Translations under genes and position numbers: made by a program | In this document: piece after piece, positions 22,531 through 32,779 of the stretch | How the letters are laid out: every line of letters begins with the position of its first letter | Position numbering within the stretch: position 1 is the first letter of the stretch | The notes under the pieces: generated by a model | Told to the model about the DNA's origin: nothing | The model's database searches: none | Seen by the model: only the letters and a program-made list of their open reading frames with translations | NCBI GenBank assembly: GCA_905221605.1 | Contig: CAJNDS010000247.1 | Span: forward strand, 315,138-379,137 | Reading direction: 5' to 3' | DNA length: 64,000 nt | Origin: Symbiodinium natans | Taxonomy: Eukaryota; Sar; Dinophyceae; Suessiales; Symbiodiniaceae

Positions 22531-24217
22531 AGACATGAACTTGCGCAAGAGACTCTGCCTCGTCCATGTCTTCTGGGTCCTCCCCCTCGAACTTCTCCTC
22601 TTGCACAGCAGCATGTCAGTCAGCAAAATAGCGATCTTCTGACAGAGTCTGCGCTCGCTGTGCAAGTGCCCGAGAGAGCAGGTCATTTCGCTTAAATCTC
22701 TAGGAATCATCGTCTTCGAGCTTGGAGCTGGGGATGCAAAGGCGTAAGCATCACCGAGCACAAAGGGCACACCCCGAACCCATTAAGTGAACAAAAGCGC
22801 ATTCCAGTCCCACATGCAAGCCACAACTAGTACGGCTGAGCTCCGAACATTTCTAAGCCATATTCTCTAAGCTTTTAAGCCCCTCGGCTCACCCCTGAAT
22901 CGCTTTGACTCCCCACGCTCCTCCAACTCAACGGCCCTCGAACTGCCTGCTAGAGCCTTCTAGCCAAGCGCTTGCAGTTTCGGATGGTAACTTCGATTGC
23001 GTCGAGGGTCTCCCCCGAAAAGCGACTGCAGGCAGCCGAAGGCCATGAGGTCATGTACTTCAAACTCTTCATATCTGTTCTTGTCAGGAAAAACATGCAA
23101 AAAAGAAACAACGACACACCTCCACTCGCCACGCTGCGAGCACTCCAGGTGCGGGTGTCGCCGAGGCTGTCTGACAAGGCATGAGAGGGCAACGCTGAGG
23201 CAACGCTCGGACAGGATGCTGAAAAAGCAAGAGCTTGGGGTGGGAGAGCTGAGGAAAAAGTTTGGGGACCTCCTGAATCCGAAATCTTTGTGGCCCCGAA
23301 GTCCACAAAGCCCCCGAAGTCCCCGAAGTCCCCGAAGTCCCCAAAGTCCCCGATCAGCGAAACTTCCTCGGGCCTTGGGGGAGATGGCCGCTGGCAGCGT
23401 CCTTTGGCTGCCAAGCCAGAAGCTGGCGCGAAGCCCTTCAGCGGGTTTTTGAATCGGGCTTGGGTTGGAACTATGGGGAATCAAGCCCCCGAGACCAGGG
23501 TGTACACCCTGGGGGATACAATGGGGGCAGCGCTACTTACCGAGATTTCTCTCGCACCACATCTTATAGTATACTATCGTATATTAAATCGTATCATATA
23601 GTAAATTTTCTTTCAGGTTCCGAATCTAATGACAGCTGGCTAGTCTTTGAGGCACGTACGGGCTGAAGGTAGTGTCTGTGGCTGCTGGGCTTGAGATGAA
23701 TGCAGAGTTGGGGACAGTATATAATACCGTATAGTATAGTATACTATACTGCCCCTGAGTTTTTTTGTTTATGATTTCGGGTTTAAGGTTCAAGGTTTAG
23801 GGGCCTTCAGGCTTCGTCGGAGGTCCTCAGGAAACTTGGTACAGAGGAAGCTTATCTTGTAGCGAACTGGGTATGCCATATACTACTATATAATATAAAG
23901 TACTATATACTATATAGTACGATCTTTTAGTACTTGCGTACTTTCACAGCCATGGGCACAACGAACTTCAGACCCTTCAAGCCTATACAATAAGATGACA
24001 GAGAGAAGCAGCAAGAGTGTTCAACTAGCCCTCAACCTCACAAATAAAAAAATTGAAGAAACCAAAAAATATATAAACTTCAACCTAATCACAAACCCCG
24101 GGGGCCAGGGACAAAGGAGGCGTCCAGGTGTGGATAACCGATAACTGGTCCACGCCTCATCACCCAACCTAACCAACCCACCTCCAGAACCAATCCCTTC
24201 CAGCCCTCTCACTTTTG
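22531..24217. other. no recognisable gene; small CCCGAAGTC array
   Basis: The only clear structure is a short tandem 9-mer array, CCCGAAGTC, at about 23,296-23,352, and short TATACTA-rich patches at 23.57 and 23.88 kb. The open frames around it are generated by the 9-mer. Confidence 0.45.
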
Positions 24218-24231
24218 CATCTTGAGCCAAA
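24218..24231 (-). promoter_or_regulatory. spliced-leader-like motif followed by ATG
   Basis: The - strand reads TTTGGCTCAAGATG. TTTGGCTCAAG equals the last 11 bases of the dinoflagellate spliced leader, and ATG follows directly, as in the two LTR retrotransposons of this window. Downstream on the - strand the sequence ends near 24,024 with GTTGAACA. It may be a decayed solo LTR or a retroposed trans-spliced mRNA. No flanking duplication was found. Confidence 0.5.
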
Positions 24232-24385
24232 GACCATGTTTCATTCTTGCAGCGCTCCACACAACTTGCACCTCGGATTTAGAGGTGGCTGCGCAGACAT
24301 GAAAAGTCCGTCCGGACATCTCGGCTGTGGCATGCCATGGCAGAAATGGGGCGGCCACCCGAAGGTAGTCGTTGATGATGTCAGA

Positions 24386-24483
24386 GCAGTAGCAGTAGTA
24401 GTAGCAGTAGTAGTAGCAGTAGTAGTAGCAGTAGTAGCAGCAGTAGTAGTAGCAGTAGTAGTAGCAGTAGCAGTAGGCAGTAC

Positions 24484-24537
<54 letters not shown>

Positions 24538-24820
24538 CAGTAGTAATAGTCGTCGCCGTCGTGGTAGTGGTAGTGGTAGTCGCAGTCATAGTCGAAGTGT
24601 AGTAGAGGTGGGGGTAGTGGTAGTGGTAGTGGTCGTGGTCGTGGTCGTGGTCGTGGTAGTGGGAGTGGTAGTGGTGGTAGTTGTAGTGGGAGTGGGAGTG
24701 GGAGCGGGAGCGGGAGAGTGGTAGTGGTAGTAGTAGAGTGGTAGTGGTAGTGGTAGTGGTAGTAGTAGCGGTAGTAGTAGTGGTAGTAGTAGAAGCAGTA
24801 GCAGTAGCAATGAGTTGTAT

Positions 24821-24860
<40 letters not shown>

Positions 24861-25318
24861 CGTAGTAGTAGTAGTAGTGGCGGTAGTGGTAGTGTTCAGT
24901 AGTCGTAGTGGTAGTGGTAGTGGTAGTGGTAGTGGTAGTGGTAGTGGTAGTGTAGCGGAGGTGGTAGTGTAGTGGTGGGGGTAGTGGTAGTGGTAGTGGT
25001 AGAAGTCGCGGTAGTAGTAGTGTAGTAGTGTAGTAGTGTAGTAGTGTAGTAGTGTAATAGTGTAGTAGTGTAGTAGTGTAGTAGTGTAGTAGTGTAGTAG
25101 TGTAGTAGTGTAGTAGTGTAGTAGTGTAGTAGTGTAGTAGTGTAGTAGTGTAGTAGTGTAGTAGTGTAGTAGTGTAGTAGTGTAGTAGTGTAGTAGTGTA
25201 GTAGTATAGTAGTAGTGTAGTTGTGTAGTTGTGTAGTTGTGTAGTAGTAGTAGTCGTCGTCGTCGTCGTCGTCGTCGTAGTCGTAGTCGTTGTCGTAGTA
25301 GGAGTAGTAGTAGTTGTC
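24386..25318. repeat. long (TAG)n array with TAGTAGTG 8-mer section
   Basis: More than 900 bases of GTA/TAG units with GTG, GTC and GCA interruptions. From about 25,013 to 25,205 the unit is the 8-mer TAGTAGTG, repeated over 20 times. Very long open frames rich in Thr, Tyr, Leu or Ser across it are by-products and are not called as genes. Confidence 0.95.
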
Positions 25319-25399
25319 GAGCAGACAAATATCTCCCCCGAGCACGCCACGCATGGTTAGGAAGCTCCTTCAACATAGAGCTTGCCCTTCGAATTGGCT

Positions 25400-25555
25400 G
25401 GCACTAAGAAATACTATACAATACCATGCAATACTATTCAATATACTATACAAAACATTACAATACAATACTATACTATACAATACTATACAATACTAAA
25501 CTAGACTAAACTATATTAAACTAAACCAAACTATACTATACTATAATCTACTAGA
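25400..25555. repeat. TATAC-rich pentanucleotide-like repeat
   Basis: Imperfect ACTATACAATA and ACTAAACTA words repeat in tandem between the TAG array and the dispersed repeat at 25.57 kb. Confidence 0.6.
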
Positions 25556-25565
25556 GAAGAGAGCA

Positions 25566-25900
25566 CAGCTGTTGGAAGTTGGTCTGCAGTGGTACTGGTA
25601 TGGGCGCTCGACTTCATCATGGGTGCCTCTTGGGTGCCCTGAGCTAGAACAACAAGTAGAACATTATGGAGACCAGGGGACCCGAGACCCTCCGTAAACC
25701 CTATAAGGGACCTCCCCCGAAAAACAAAAAACGTGTGCATAATAGTTGCGTATATAGATATACGTAAATGTATATATATATATATATAGACACACACACA
25801 TACACAATAGTAGAGAGCCAGGAAGCTTGAAGGTGTCGAATGCTGTTCTACAGTTGGTTCAATCACGGGTGAGAGGGACGGGTAAACTGATGGCGCTACG
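25566..25900 (+). repeat. dispersed repeat, copy 1 of a pair
   Basis: It matches 33,559-33,875 over most of its length, sharing CGACTTCATCATGGG, CCTTGGGTGCCC-like and GGAAGCTTGAA blocks in the same order and strand. Both copies hold a TA-rich microsatellite in the middle that differs in length. No terminal inverted repeat or duplication identified. Confidence 0.7.
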
Positions 25901-26179
25901 AAGATTGGGATTAGAACCCCGAGGGAGTCTGCCTATGCTACGAACCCTCCAACAAGACCGTCCGCTTGTTCCGACAGTTCTTGTGTCGGCGCCAAATCGG
26001 AAAAATAAATTGAAAACTAGGGCGACTGGCCACTTCTATTCTACCAGTTTAGGACTTAGGGTGTAGACGCGTAGGTTCCCGACTGAGCGACAGGCGGAAA
26101 CATTTAGGCTTGTATCCAACAAACATGGGCGCACTTGGTCAGGTCCCGCCCTAGTACACGGGATGGCAAAGAGGCGGAG

Positions 26180-28960
26180 CTCAACCCTAACCCCTAAACC
26201 TCAATCCGATCCCAGTATGTTTGGGGTTTACGGTTTAGGGTTTCAGGTTCAGGGTATAGGGAGGCTCCCTCGTTCCGATCCCAATACGCTGGGAGTTTAC
26301 TCAGAGACGGCAGGGGCAACTGCTCTAAAGCATTCATGAAAACGCAGCAGCGTTAGTAGACTTGGTGGAATCACAATGCCCATCCACAATAGCCCTCCTG
26401 GTGTGAAGCCCAGATTCTCTTCAAGCCTCAGTCGGCTAATGGACCAAGGGAAAAAGGTGTAAAGAGTGCAAAACCTTAAGCCCTATAAACCTTATACCCT
26501 AATCCCTATACATCCTAACCCCCCAAAATCTCCTAAACCTCAAACCTAAATCCTAAACACTACCCGACAAGATAAAAGTCCATTCTTTGGCCAACTCAGG
26601 AGCAGCCGCTTCAGCCTCCAGGCGGAAAAAACACAAATCCTAAAACCTTGCAAAGCCTGAATCCTGAAGTCCCTATACCCCTAAACCCTAGTTCCTAAAC
26701 CCCTATACCCTAGGGTTTAGGAATTTAGGGCAACCCCAAGTTAAACCATATTAAACCCTTCTAAACCCCTAAAGCCAAAACCCCCGAAGCCCTCAGCCTC
26801 CAGGCGGGAAAGAAGCAAATCCCGGCCAAAAAGATTGTCAAAACATTGGCGCCCAATCTCCTTGGGTCCCCGTCAAGTTTCGAGGGCTTATTTATTACTG
26901 TTTAATTAATTATTCATTTTGAATGGGTGAACTGGTTGTCGGAGGGTCTAAGGGTTTAGGAAAAGGGTTTAAGAAAAGGGTTTGGGGGTTTAGGCTGAGG
27001 GTTTTAGGATGTAGGGTTTTTTCTAGGCTTTAAGGGTTTTAGGGTTTAGGCTTTACGGGTTTGAGGTTTAGGGTTGAAGGTTTTGGTTTAGGGGTGCGGG
27101 CGTTCGGGGTGAGACAAGGTTCGGAAGCCACCATTATTTTACCAGTACCTTTCACGGAAAAGTGTCCATGGGCGATACCCTGAACCCTAAAGCCGAAACC
27201 CTAAACCCTAAAGCCGAAACCCTAAACCCTAACCCTAAACCCGAACCTTCCCCAAGGCCCCCTAGGTCCCCATGGCTCCTTAAAACAAAGCCACGGTATG
27301 GTGACCGACCGGGAAACGAAACCAATCCTGCCTAAATCCCGTACCACAGACCAGAAACCCTAACCCACAGACGCCATAGACCCTAACGCCCCAGGCCAAT
27401 ACCCCAACACCTGGAACCCAAACCAAGTCAAACAGGATCCATGTCTCTGCCAGCCGGTAAGCTTGGAGGTCCTGTCGACGCTCCGAGACCCTGTAAAAAT
27501 TGTTAAGGTTAACTACTTACACTGACTCAAATTCCTGTAAGCCCTACACGCTATGTAGAGGTTGAAGCCCCCACAACAAGTGCCGAATGCGGAACTGCTT
27601 CCGCACCAACCGGGCCCACAACACTACCACATTTCTGCGTGCTCTTCGGGCACAGCGCTCCGAAATTTGCAATGCACCTATTTTACTTGAGCCAAAATAC
27701 GATAGTACGACATCAGCACTCATCCTATTTAGGAGAATACGTGTCCGGAAACAATAAACCCTAAGCCTCCTAAACCCTAAAGCCCTAAAGCCTAAACCCC
27801 TATAGCCCAAAGGCCTTAAACCCTAAACCCTCAAACCTAATGAACCCTCGCCCCACTCTCACGGCCCACGCCCGCCTTAGGATGGCACTGATCGTGAGGC
27901 GGTAGATGGCCGGTATGATGAGCAAAAACCAGACCAAACCTTGGGTCTACAACATTTTATATATTTCTTTCACAATGCGTAAGGGGTTAGGGGTTTAGGG
28001 GTTCAGGGGTTCAGGGGTTTAGAGGTTTAGGGGTTCAGGGACTCAGGGGTTTAGAGGTTTAGGGTTTAGGGGGTTTAGGGGTTTAAACCCAAACTAATAT
28101 ATTAAACAAACAAAAAAACCTCTGAAGACCAGCCCTGGAAGCCACCAAGGACCAGCCAAAGCCCTTCCTCCATGGGGGTTGGAGAGTCTAGGCTTTAGGG
28201 TTTAGGAGTTAAGGGTTTATAGGGTTCAGGGTTTAGGCTTTAGGGTTTAGCGGGGAGGGGGGGGGGGAGGGTAAAGTTATGTCTATTTTTGTTGGGTGGG
28301 GGGTGGCTGGGGTAAGGGTCTAGGGTTCACGTAAAAAAAAATAACACTGAACCCTAAACCCCCCACGGTTCCTCCCAGTCCCCAGCTCGAAATCTTGCTG
28401 ATGCTGTGTCGAGGCCGGCCCACAGGAAGGGCACCTGGAGAGTGGAATCTGTAAGAGTAAGAAGGGCAGAGCAGACCCCAGGTTCTTTTTGGGTTTCGGG
28501 TGTAGGGCTTAGGATGTTTAGGGTTTCGGGTTTAGGGTTGAGGACTTTGAGGGTGTAGGGATTCAGATACTAATGGTTTTATATAAGGCTCAGGGTTTAG
28601 AATGTTTCAGGTTTAGGTTTCGGGATGTTTCGGGTTTAGAACATATATTTATGGTCTAGGATGATGTTGAGGGTGTAGGGTTCAGGGTTTGGGGGTTTAG
28701 GGGCTAAGGGTTTGAGAGGTTTAGGATATCGAAGGTTTAGGCATTTAGGGTTTCGGATATTTAAGGTTTAGGGTTTTAGTGTGTACGTGTGAATTCGATG
28801 CTGAGCTGGGAATGAGATTCATGATCCATGGGCATCTAGGGCTTACCTACATCGGAATGCCTATAAATAACTATCCATTGTCAAAAACAATGTTTAGGGT
28901 TTAAGGTTTGGGCTAAAGCCTAAACCCCAAACCCTAAACCCGGAACCCCAAACCTACACC
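26180..28960. repeat. broad tract of degenerate telomere-like repeats
   Basis: CCCTAAA- and TTTAGGG-related heptamers and octamers (GGGGTTTA, GGGGTTCA, CCCTAAAG) recur in patches of both orientations, separated by 50-300 bases of unique sequence. At about 26,675-26,730 the two orientations meet in a CCCTAGGG centre. No exon was recognised in the tract. Confidence 0.75.
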
Positions 28961-28983
28961 CTTGACCCATTGTCATTCTCCGC

Positions 28984-29006
28984 CCCCCCCCCCCCCCCCC
29001 CCCCCC
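28984..29006. repeat. poly-C/poly-G run
   Basis: An uninterrupted run of 20 or more C on + (G on -), immediately inside the proposed intron after the donor at 29,015. It makes the Gly-rich end of the open frame there suspect. Confidence 0.9.
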
Positions 29007-29015
29007 ATTCTTCAC

Positions 29016-29510
29016 GAAGCAGCACCTCGAGCTGCAAGTGCAGGCTGTAAGGGCAGAGTGCTTTCCCGAGCTGCTGCTGGAGTGCATGCTGCACCTCTTG
29101 CCGTGCAGCTCGCTCGAACTGCTCAGTGGAGCCGAACCACACGGAGATGCATTGCGAGATGGTCTTCCGATCGCAGTGCTCGTCCTCACTTGCATGGCCT
29201 TTCGCGCAGCATGCGCAGTCCAGCTTCCCGAAGGTGAACTGCTCCAACTGGCTTTGCAAAGAAGCACAGGACGAAGCATAGACCAGCATGAGGTAATAGC
29301 TGAGCCAGCACATGGCAGCAGTTGCAACCAAGAACACAATCATACCCCCGGAGCTGAAGGGAAGGCCAAGTGCGGCAAGCCCGATCAGCAGCCAAGTGAG
29401 CAGCTGTGTTATGTAAAGAAGCAAAATGGCATCAGGCTTCACAAGGATCGACTGATCCACTCGGTGGCTTTGTAAAAATGCCGCCAATTCAAAGACACAC
29501 CAAAGCCGCG
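29016..29510 (-). CDS. TIR-like membrane protein, exon 3 (3' part, beyond the LINE)
   Basis: The frame opens with SRLWCVFELAAFLQSH, a TIR-type WCxxEL box, and continues with two hydrophobic helices (ITQLLTWLLIGLAALGLPF and MIVFLVATAAMCWLSYYL), then a Cys-rich and a charged helical stretch, up to a GT donor at 29,010-29,015. It continues the frame left at 31,499 once the LINE (29,526-31,498) and one copy of the target duplication are taken away. The gene reads -, with exons at 32.45-32.78, 31.68-31.80 and 31.50-31.59 kb; later exons were not found. With the LINE present the frame is interrupted, so this allele is probably not functional. Confidence 0.7.
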
Positions 29511-29525
29511 ACGCCCACACAGAGT
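29511..29525. repeat. LINE target-site duplication, copy 1
   Basis: ACGCCCACACAGAGT, identical to 31,499-31,513, abuts the ATGT-repeat tail of the LINE. Confidence 0.85.
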
Positions 29526-31498
29526 ATGTATGTATGTATGTATGGCGTGACTGCACCCTGCCACAAGTGTGGGTAACAGCCAGTCAAGGCGTCTAGAAGT
29601 CCCTCACCCTGCCCGCTGCTCTAGCGACCTGGGCGACAGCATCGTGCCAGGTGGCAACAAGCAAGGCTTGGCGGGTCACCGCAGTTTCTGCCCAGGAGGC
29701 AGCTTGAGCCGCAGCCATCTTGGCTGCAGCGAAAACATGGGTAAAAGGCGCAGTGGCTTGACCAGCTGCGCTGTCAGCAGTCTCATTGAGAGCGCGCAGT
29801 TTTGCGGTAGGCACTGGAGCAAGTGGCGACTCCCATTCGGGATGGCGGCCATGTGCAGGAACCCAGTACACAGCGGAGCCTGCAGGAAGCAGGCGGTGAA
29901 CAAGCGCCCAGTAGGCTCGAAACTCGCCGTTTATGGCAAGAGCAGATCGGAACCCGGTAACCAAGGCTTTGTTGTCTGTGAAAACACACACTGGCGCACC
30001 CAGCTGGGCAGCTGCTGTGGCTAACACGAGGAGAGCATAGCGCTCTGCTGCAGCGGAGGACCTATCTAACCCAGGAACCACCCCACCAAACCCTACACCA
30101 GGTGCACAAGCAATGCCCCAGCCTGCGTGCTGGAACCACAAGCGCTGCCATCGGTGGCAACCAGCAGTGCAGAGTCAATCGTCTCGGCGTCCGAGAGTGC
30201 AAGCAACAAGTCCTCAGGGACATCCGGGAGCTGCCACTCAGGGGCACTCAGCCCGGAAAGCAGGGGAACCAAGAAACGGTGCTCTGCAGAGGAGCGATGA
30301 GCCAGAGGGGAAGGCATAGCCGGGCAGTCGAAGGTGACATGCGTGCGCGTGGGGAGCGGGTCACCGCACACGCAAGGCGTGAAGGGAATGCGCATGCGTT
30401 CCAAGGTGCGAGTATCATGAGCGGCAGCGTGCAAGACACGGCGCATCGCACCACCAGTGGCATGGTGCGGCGCTTGGGCACGGTGGTAACGCAAAGCAAA
30501 ATGCGAGGTGGCCTGCAACGGGCCACCTGATTTAGGGTCGGCCGCCCACAGCTCACGAAGCCAGGAATCTTCCGCTAGAAGCCTAGCAACCCCAACCGAA
30601 AGAAACCCAGGCCTAAACTGACCAAAAGGCGTGCACCACACACCATCCGGCCGGATGGTCCAAGCAAAAGTGGACAAGGCAGCAGCCAAAGCAGGGCACG
30701 CGCGAGAGCGAGCCGGAGGCGGTTGCGCGCCACCGCTGCGCCGCAACTCATGGCGGACGGCAGCGAAAGCAAGAGCAAACTTGGGATGCAGGCGCGGCCT
30801 TGCCCACACCGCCCAAAGCAAAAAGCGAGACCGGGCAGAGACAACACGGCCAACAGCAGTCTCCACAGCCCTAGCCCACCCTTGAGCAGTAAGGTGAGGT
30901 ACGCTAGTCCAGGGGCCAAGCCAAGAAACCAAACTTATCACCAAGGCCATCAGCAGGCGCCTGCGTTGATGCAAGTGGCGAGCCGCAATGGCAATGCGGC
31001 GAGCACGGTTTGTGATGACCGGGTTGAGACGGGCAGAGTCAACAGCACCAGTGTGGGCGCAAAGGCGGTAGTGAATGCCCAGAAGCTTAAAGCCAGAAAC
31101 GACAGGGCCACACAGGGCCGGCCGGGCAGCAAGCACACGGCGAGCGGGAGCACGGGTGGCCCAACAAGCGAGCTTGTCGGGGTGAACTTGCAGAGCCAAA
31201 GCTTGGTCCACAGTGGCAGCAGTTTGCAAGGCAGTACAAAGATGATCGGGCGCACCCCGGCCGGTAGACCAAAGGGCACGGTCGTCAAGAAAGACGGACA
31301 TGCTGACAGTGGGAGAGGTAGCACGGATGCTCCGAACCCAAAGCAACATTAAGCCGTTTAACAGCCCAACACTAGCAGGGCAGCCTTGGAGCAATCCCCG
31401 TGTGGGGGCAACGCAAGAGCTGGCAAAGTGGCCGCGGACAGCCACCCAACGCTGTTGGCCTTCATAGAAGGCGCGCAGAAGAGAGACAAGAAACCAAC
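29526..31498 (-). mobile_element. 5'-truncated LINE with RNase H, inserted in an exon
   Basis: A 1,973-bp insertion on the - strand, flanked by a 15-bp direct duplication (29,511-29,525 and 31,499-31,513) and ending 3' in a (TACA)n tail at 29,526-29,544. Such a tail and a duplication of this length are typical of target-primed reverse transcription. It starts in the middle of the reverse transcriptase, so the 5' end (endonuclease, N-terminal RT) is missing, the usual form of LINE truncation. It lies in the same orientation as the host gene it interrupts. Confidence 0.85.
29593..31498 (-). pseudogene. LINE reverse transcriptase (C-terminal part) and RNase H
   Basis: In order: RGLLQGCPASVGLLNGLM (motif following the first catalytic region, compare GLLQGDPLSP), MSVFLDDRALW (catalytic LDD), thumb and connection regions, CVCGDPLPTRTHVTFDCP (zinc-knuckle-like C..C..H..C), and RNase H. 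The RNase H starts with ATDGSACGS in one frame (to 30,093) and continues in another (30,141-29,593) with AAAERYALL, VFTDNKALV, YWVPAHGRH and LNETADSAAG, i.e. the Asp/Glu/Asp/His/Asp set. A one-base shift near the GGGG at 30,116-30,119 separates the halves. It resembles I-clade LINEs with RNase H; the clade is inference. Confidence 0.8.
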
Positions 31499-31513
31499 AC
31501 GCCCACACAGAGT
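31499..31513. repeat. LINE target-site duplication, copy 2
   Basis: Same 15 bases as 29,511-29,525. It marks the 5' edge of the inserted LINE and is the original exon sequence. Confidence 0.85.
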
Positions 31514-31592
31514 CCCATAGGATCAGGAGGTGGTCAGAGTTCTTCAAACAAGCTCCAAGGCTCAAAATCCCCTTGCCTTTCATCCGCGAGTC
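31499..31592 (-). CDS. TIR-like membrane protein, exon 3 (5' part, before the LINE)
   Basis: Reads DSRMKGKGILSLGACLKNS and then HLLILWDSVWA, where the LINE begins; the frame resumes at 29,510 with SRLWC. The pattern HQKD...K..GI..L...L..S....LW matches TIR-like domains that I know to be common in dinoflagellate membrane proteins. The last 15 bases (31,499-31,513) are the duplicated target. The acceptor AG is at 31,593-31,594. Confidence 0.7.
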
Positions 31593-31679
31593 CTTCTGGT
31601 TGATACAAATTACTTTAGACAAGATGTAAACTCCCCTAGTCTCCCCTAAACCCTTATCTCCTAAACTCATCTGCCAATC
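31593..31679 (-). other. 87-nt intron flanked by 10-nt direct repeats (GA-AG)
   Basis: The 10-mer TCCTTCTGGT (+ strand) occurs at 31,591-31,600 and 31,678-31,687, 87 bases apart. Removing one unit joins CVHQK to DSRMKGKG and restores the family pattern; keeping it inserts 29 residues without homologous look. Within the repeat the best cut is AAG|GATTGG...CAGAAG|GAC, a GA-AG intron. Its inside is telomere-like (GGTTTAGGGGAG). Length divisible by three, so retention would not break the frame. Confidence 0.6.
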
Positions 31680-31799
31680 CTTCTGGTGGACGCATGCAAC
31701 GTCCACAAACATCGAGGTTTTGGGGCGACGAAACAGCAGCACCAGCAAGAATGTGACGATACCAGCACCGGAGCACCAGGCCCCGAAGAGGTACTCCTT
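31680..31799 (-). CDS. TIR-like membrane protein, exon 2
   Basis: Forty codons after the acceptor ATACAG (AG at 31,800-31,801): KEYLFGAWCSGAGIVTFLL starts a membrane helix, then RRPKTSMFVDVACVHQK, a basic stretch and the FVDxxCxxQ strand of the TIR-like domain. Phase is 0 at both ends and fits exons 1 and 3. Confidence 0.65.
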
Positions 31800-31859
31800 C
31801 TGTATGGAATATGTTCAGGGTTGATGGCTTAGGGATCCGAAGAGGTACTCCGTTCGCCG

Positions 31860-32440
31860 GTGGTATAAGGACCGTCTTTTATCTACAGCCCTAAGCCCCA
31901 AACCCTTAAACAAAGACCTTAACAGCCCCTTAAACCCAAAACCTTCAACACCCTTAAACAAAGTAATAAGCCCTTAAACTGCAAGGCAAGAATCCAAAAC
32001 ATCCTAAAAGCCCCTAAATGTCCTTGCCAGTGGCCAGGGCCGTCTTTGGAAATGCTGGGAGATCTCCGTGCACAAAGAGGAGCCCGGTCAGGAATGCCGC
32101 CACTATGCCTTAGCAGATTAACCCGAAATATCCTAAAGCCCTAAAGCCCTTAACCCTAAAACCCTGAAGCCGTAAACCCTAAAATTTAGGGTAGCTTCAG
32201 GAGGGGAGTTCCCAGGTGGGGTACCTTATATAAGGCTTCTATACGGTGTATATAAGGGCACTAAGGGCTACATTCGTGTTATTTCCGGGGTATATATGGG
32301 GGAAACTACCCATCTGAAATGGGCCTAGACAAAAACCCCACATCCCCAAACCCTAAATCCCACAAACCCCCAGACCCTACAATCCTAAACCCCAAAACCC
32401 TAAAACCCTAAAGCCACAAAACCCTAAAACCCCAGAGGTC
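31860..32440. repeat. telomere-like degenerate repeats in intron 1 of the TIR-like gene
   Basis: CCCTAAA-related words in patches (31,890-31,990, 32,130-32,170, 32,340-32,430). No exon seen. Confidence 0.6.
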
Positions 32441-32452
32441 CAGGATGCTGAC

Positions 32453-32779
32453 GGCCAAGGCCACAGGACCATTGTAAGTCAAGAGAAGAAGTATGACCTT
32501 TCTCCAAGCTTTCATGCGCCAGCTGTGGCTCAGGAATGTGTGGATCTTGCTGCACTCGCGACTCATAAAAAAATAATCTTGCTCTGAACTTGGATGTCGG
32601 AAGATGTAGCCAAAGCCTCCTAGCACGTCCCCCAGCTTTACCGAGCGAATGAACTCAGGTGCGACCGGCTGCATCTGCGCAAGTACTCCCACGAGTCCAT
32701 CTTGCGGAGAATCCTCTACTTGGGCATTCCGTGTCGCCTGCCCGTAAAGTTGCACCTGCACGTCACCAGGTGTTGCCAT
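32453..32779 (-). CDS. TIR-like membrane protein, exon 1
   Basis: The ATG at 32,779 opens a 109-codon frame ending at a GT donor (GCC|GTCAGC, 32,447-32,452; a later GA-type cut is possible). It reads a polar N-terminus, then SREC and SKIHTFLSHSWRMKAWRK, then a hydrophobic helix (VILLLLTYNGPVALA). The FLSHSWR strand begins many TIR-like or receiver-like domains in dinoflagellate multi-pass proteins. No signal peptide is seen. The intron to exon 2 is about 650 bases and contains telomere-like repeats. Confidence 0.65.

Noticed and set aside
24209-25376. Long open frames (up to ~297 codons) rich in Thr, Tyr, Leu or Ser
   Set aside because: They are produced by the TAG trinucleotide array, exist in several frames on both strands, and change amino acid only with the repeat phase.
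29038-29475. 145-codon + strand frame
   Set aside because: Antisense shadow of the TIR-like exon.
30723-31352. 209-codon + strand frame
   Set aside because: Antisense shadow of the LINE reverse transcriptase.
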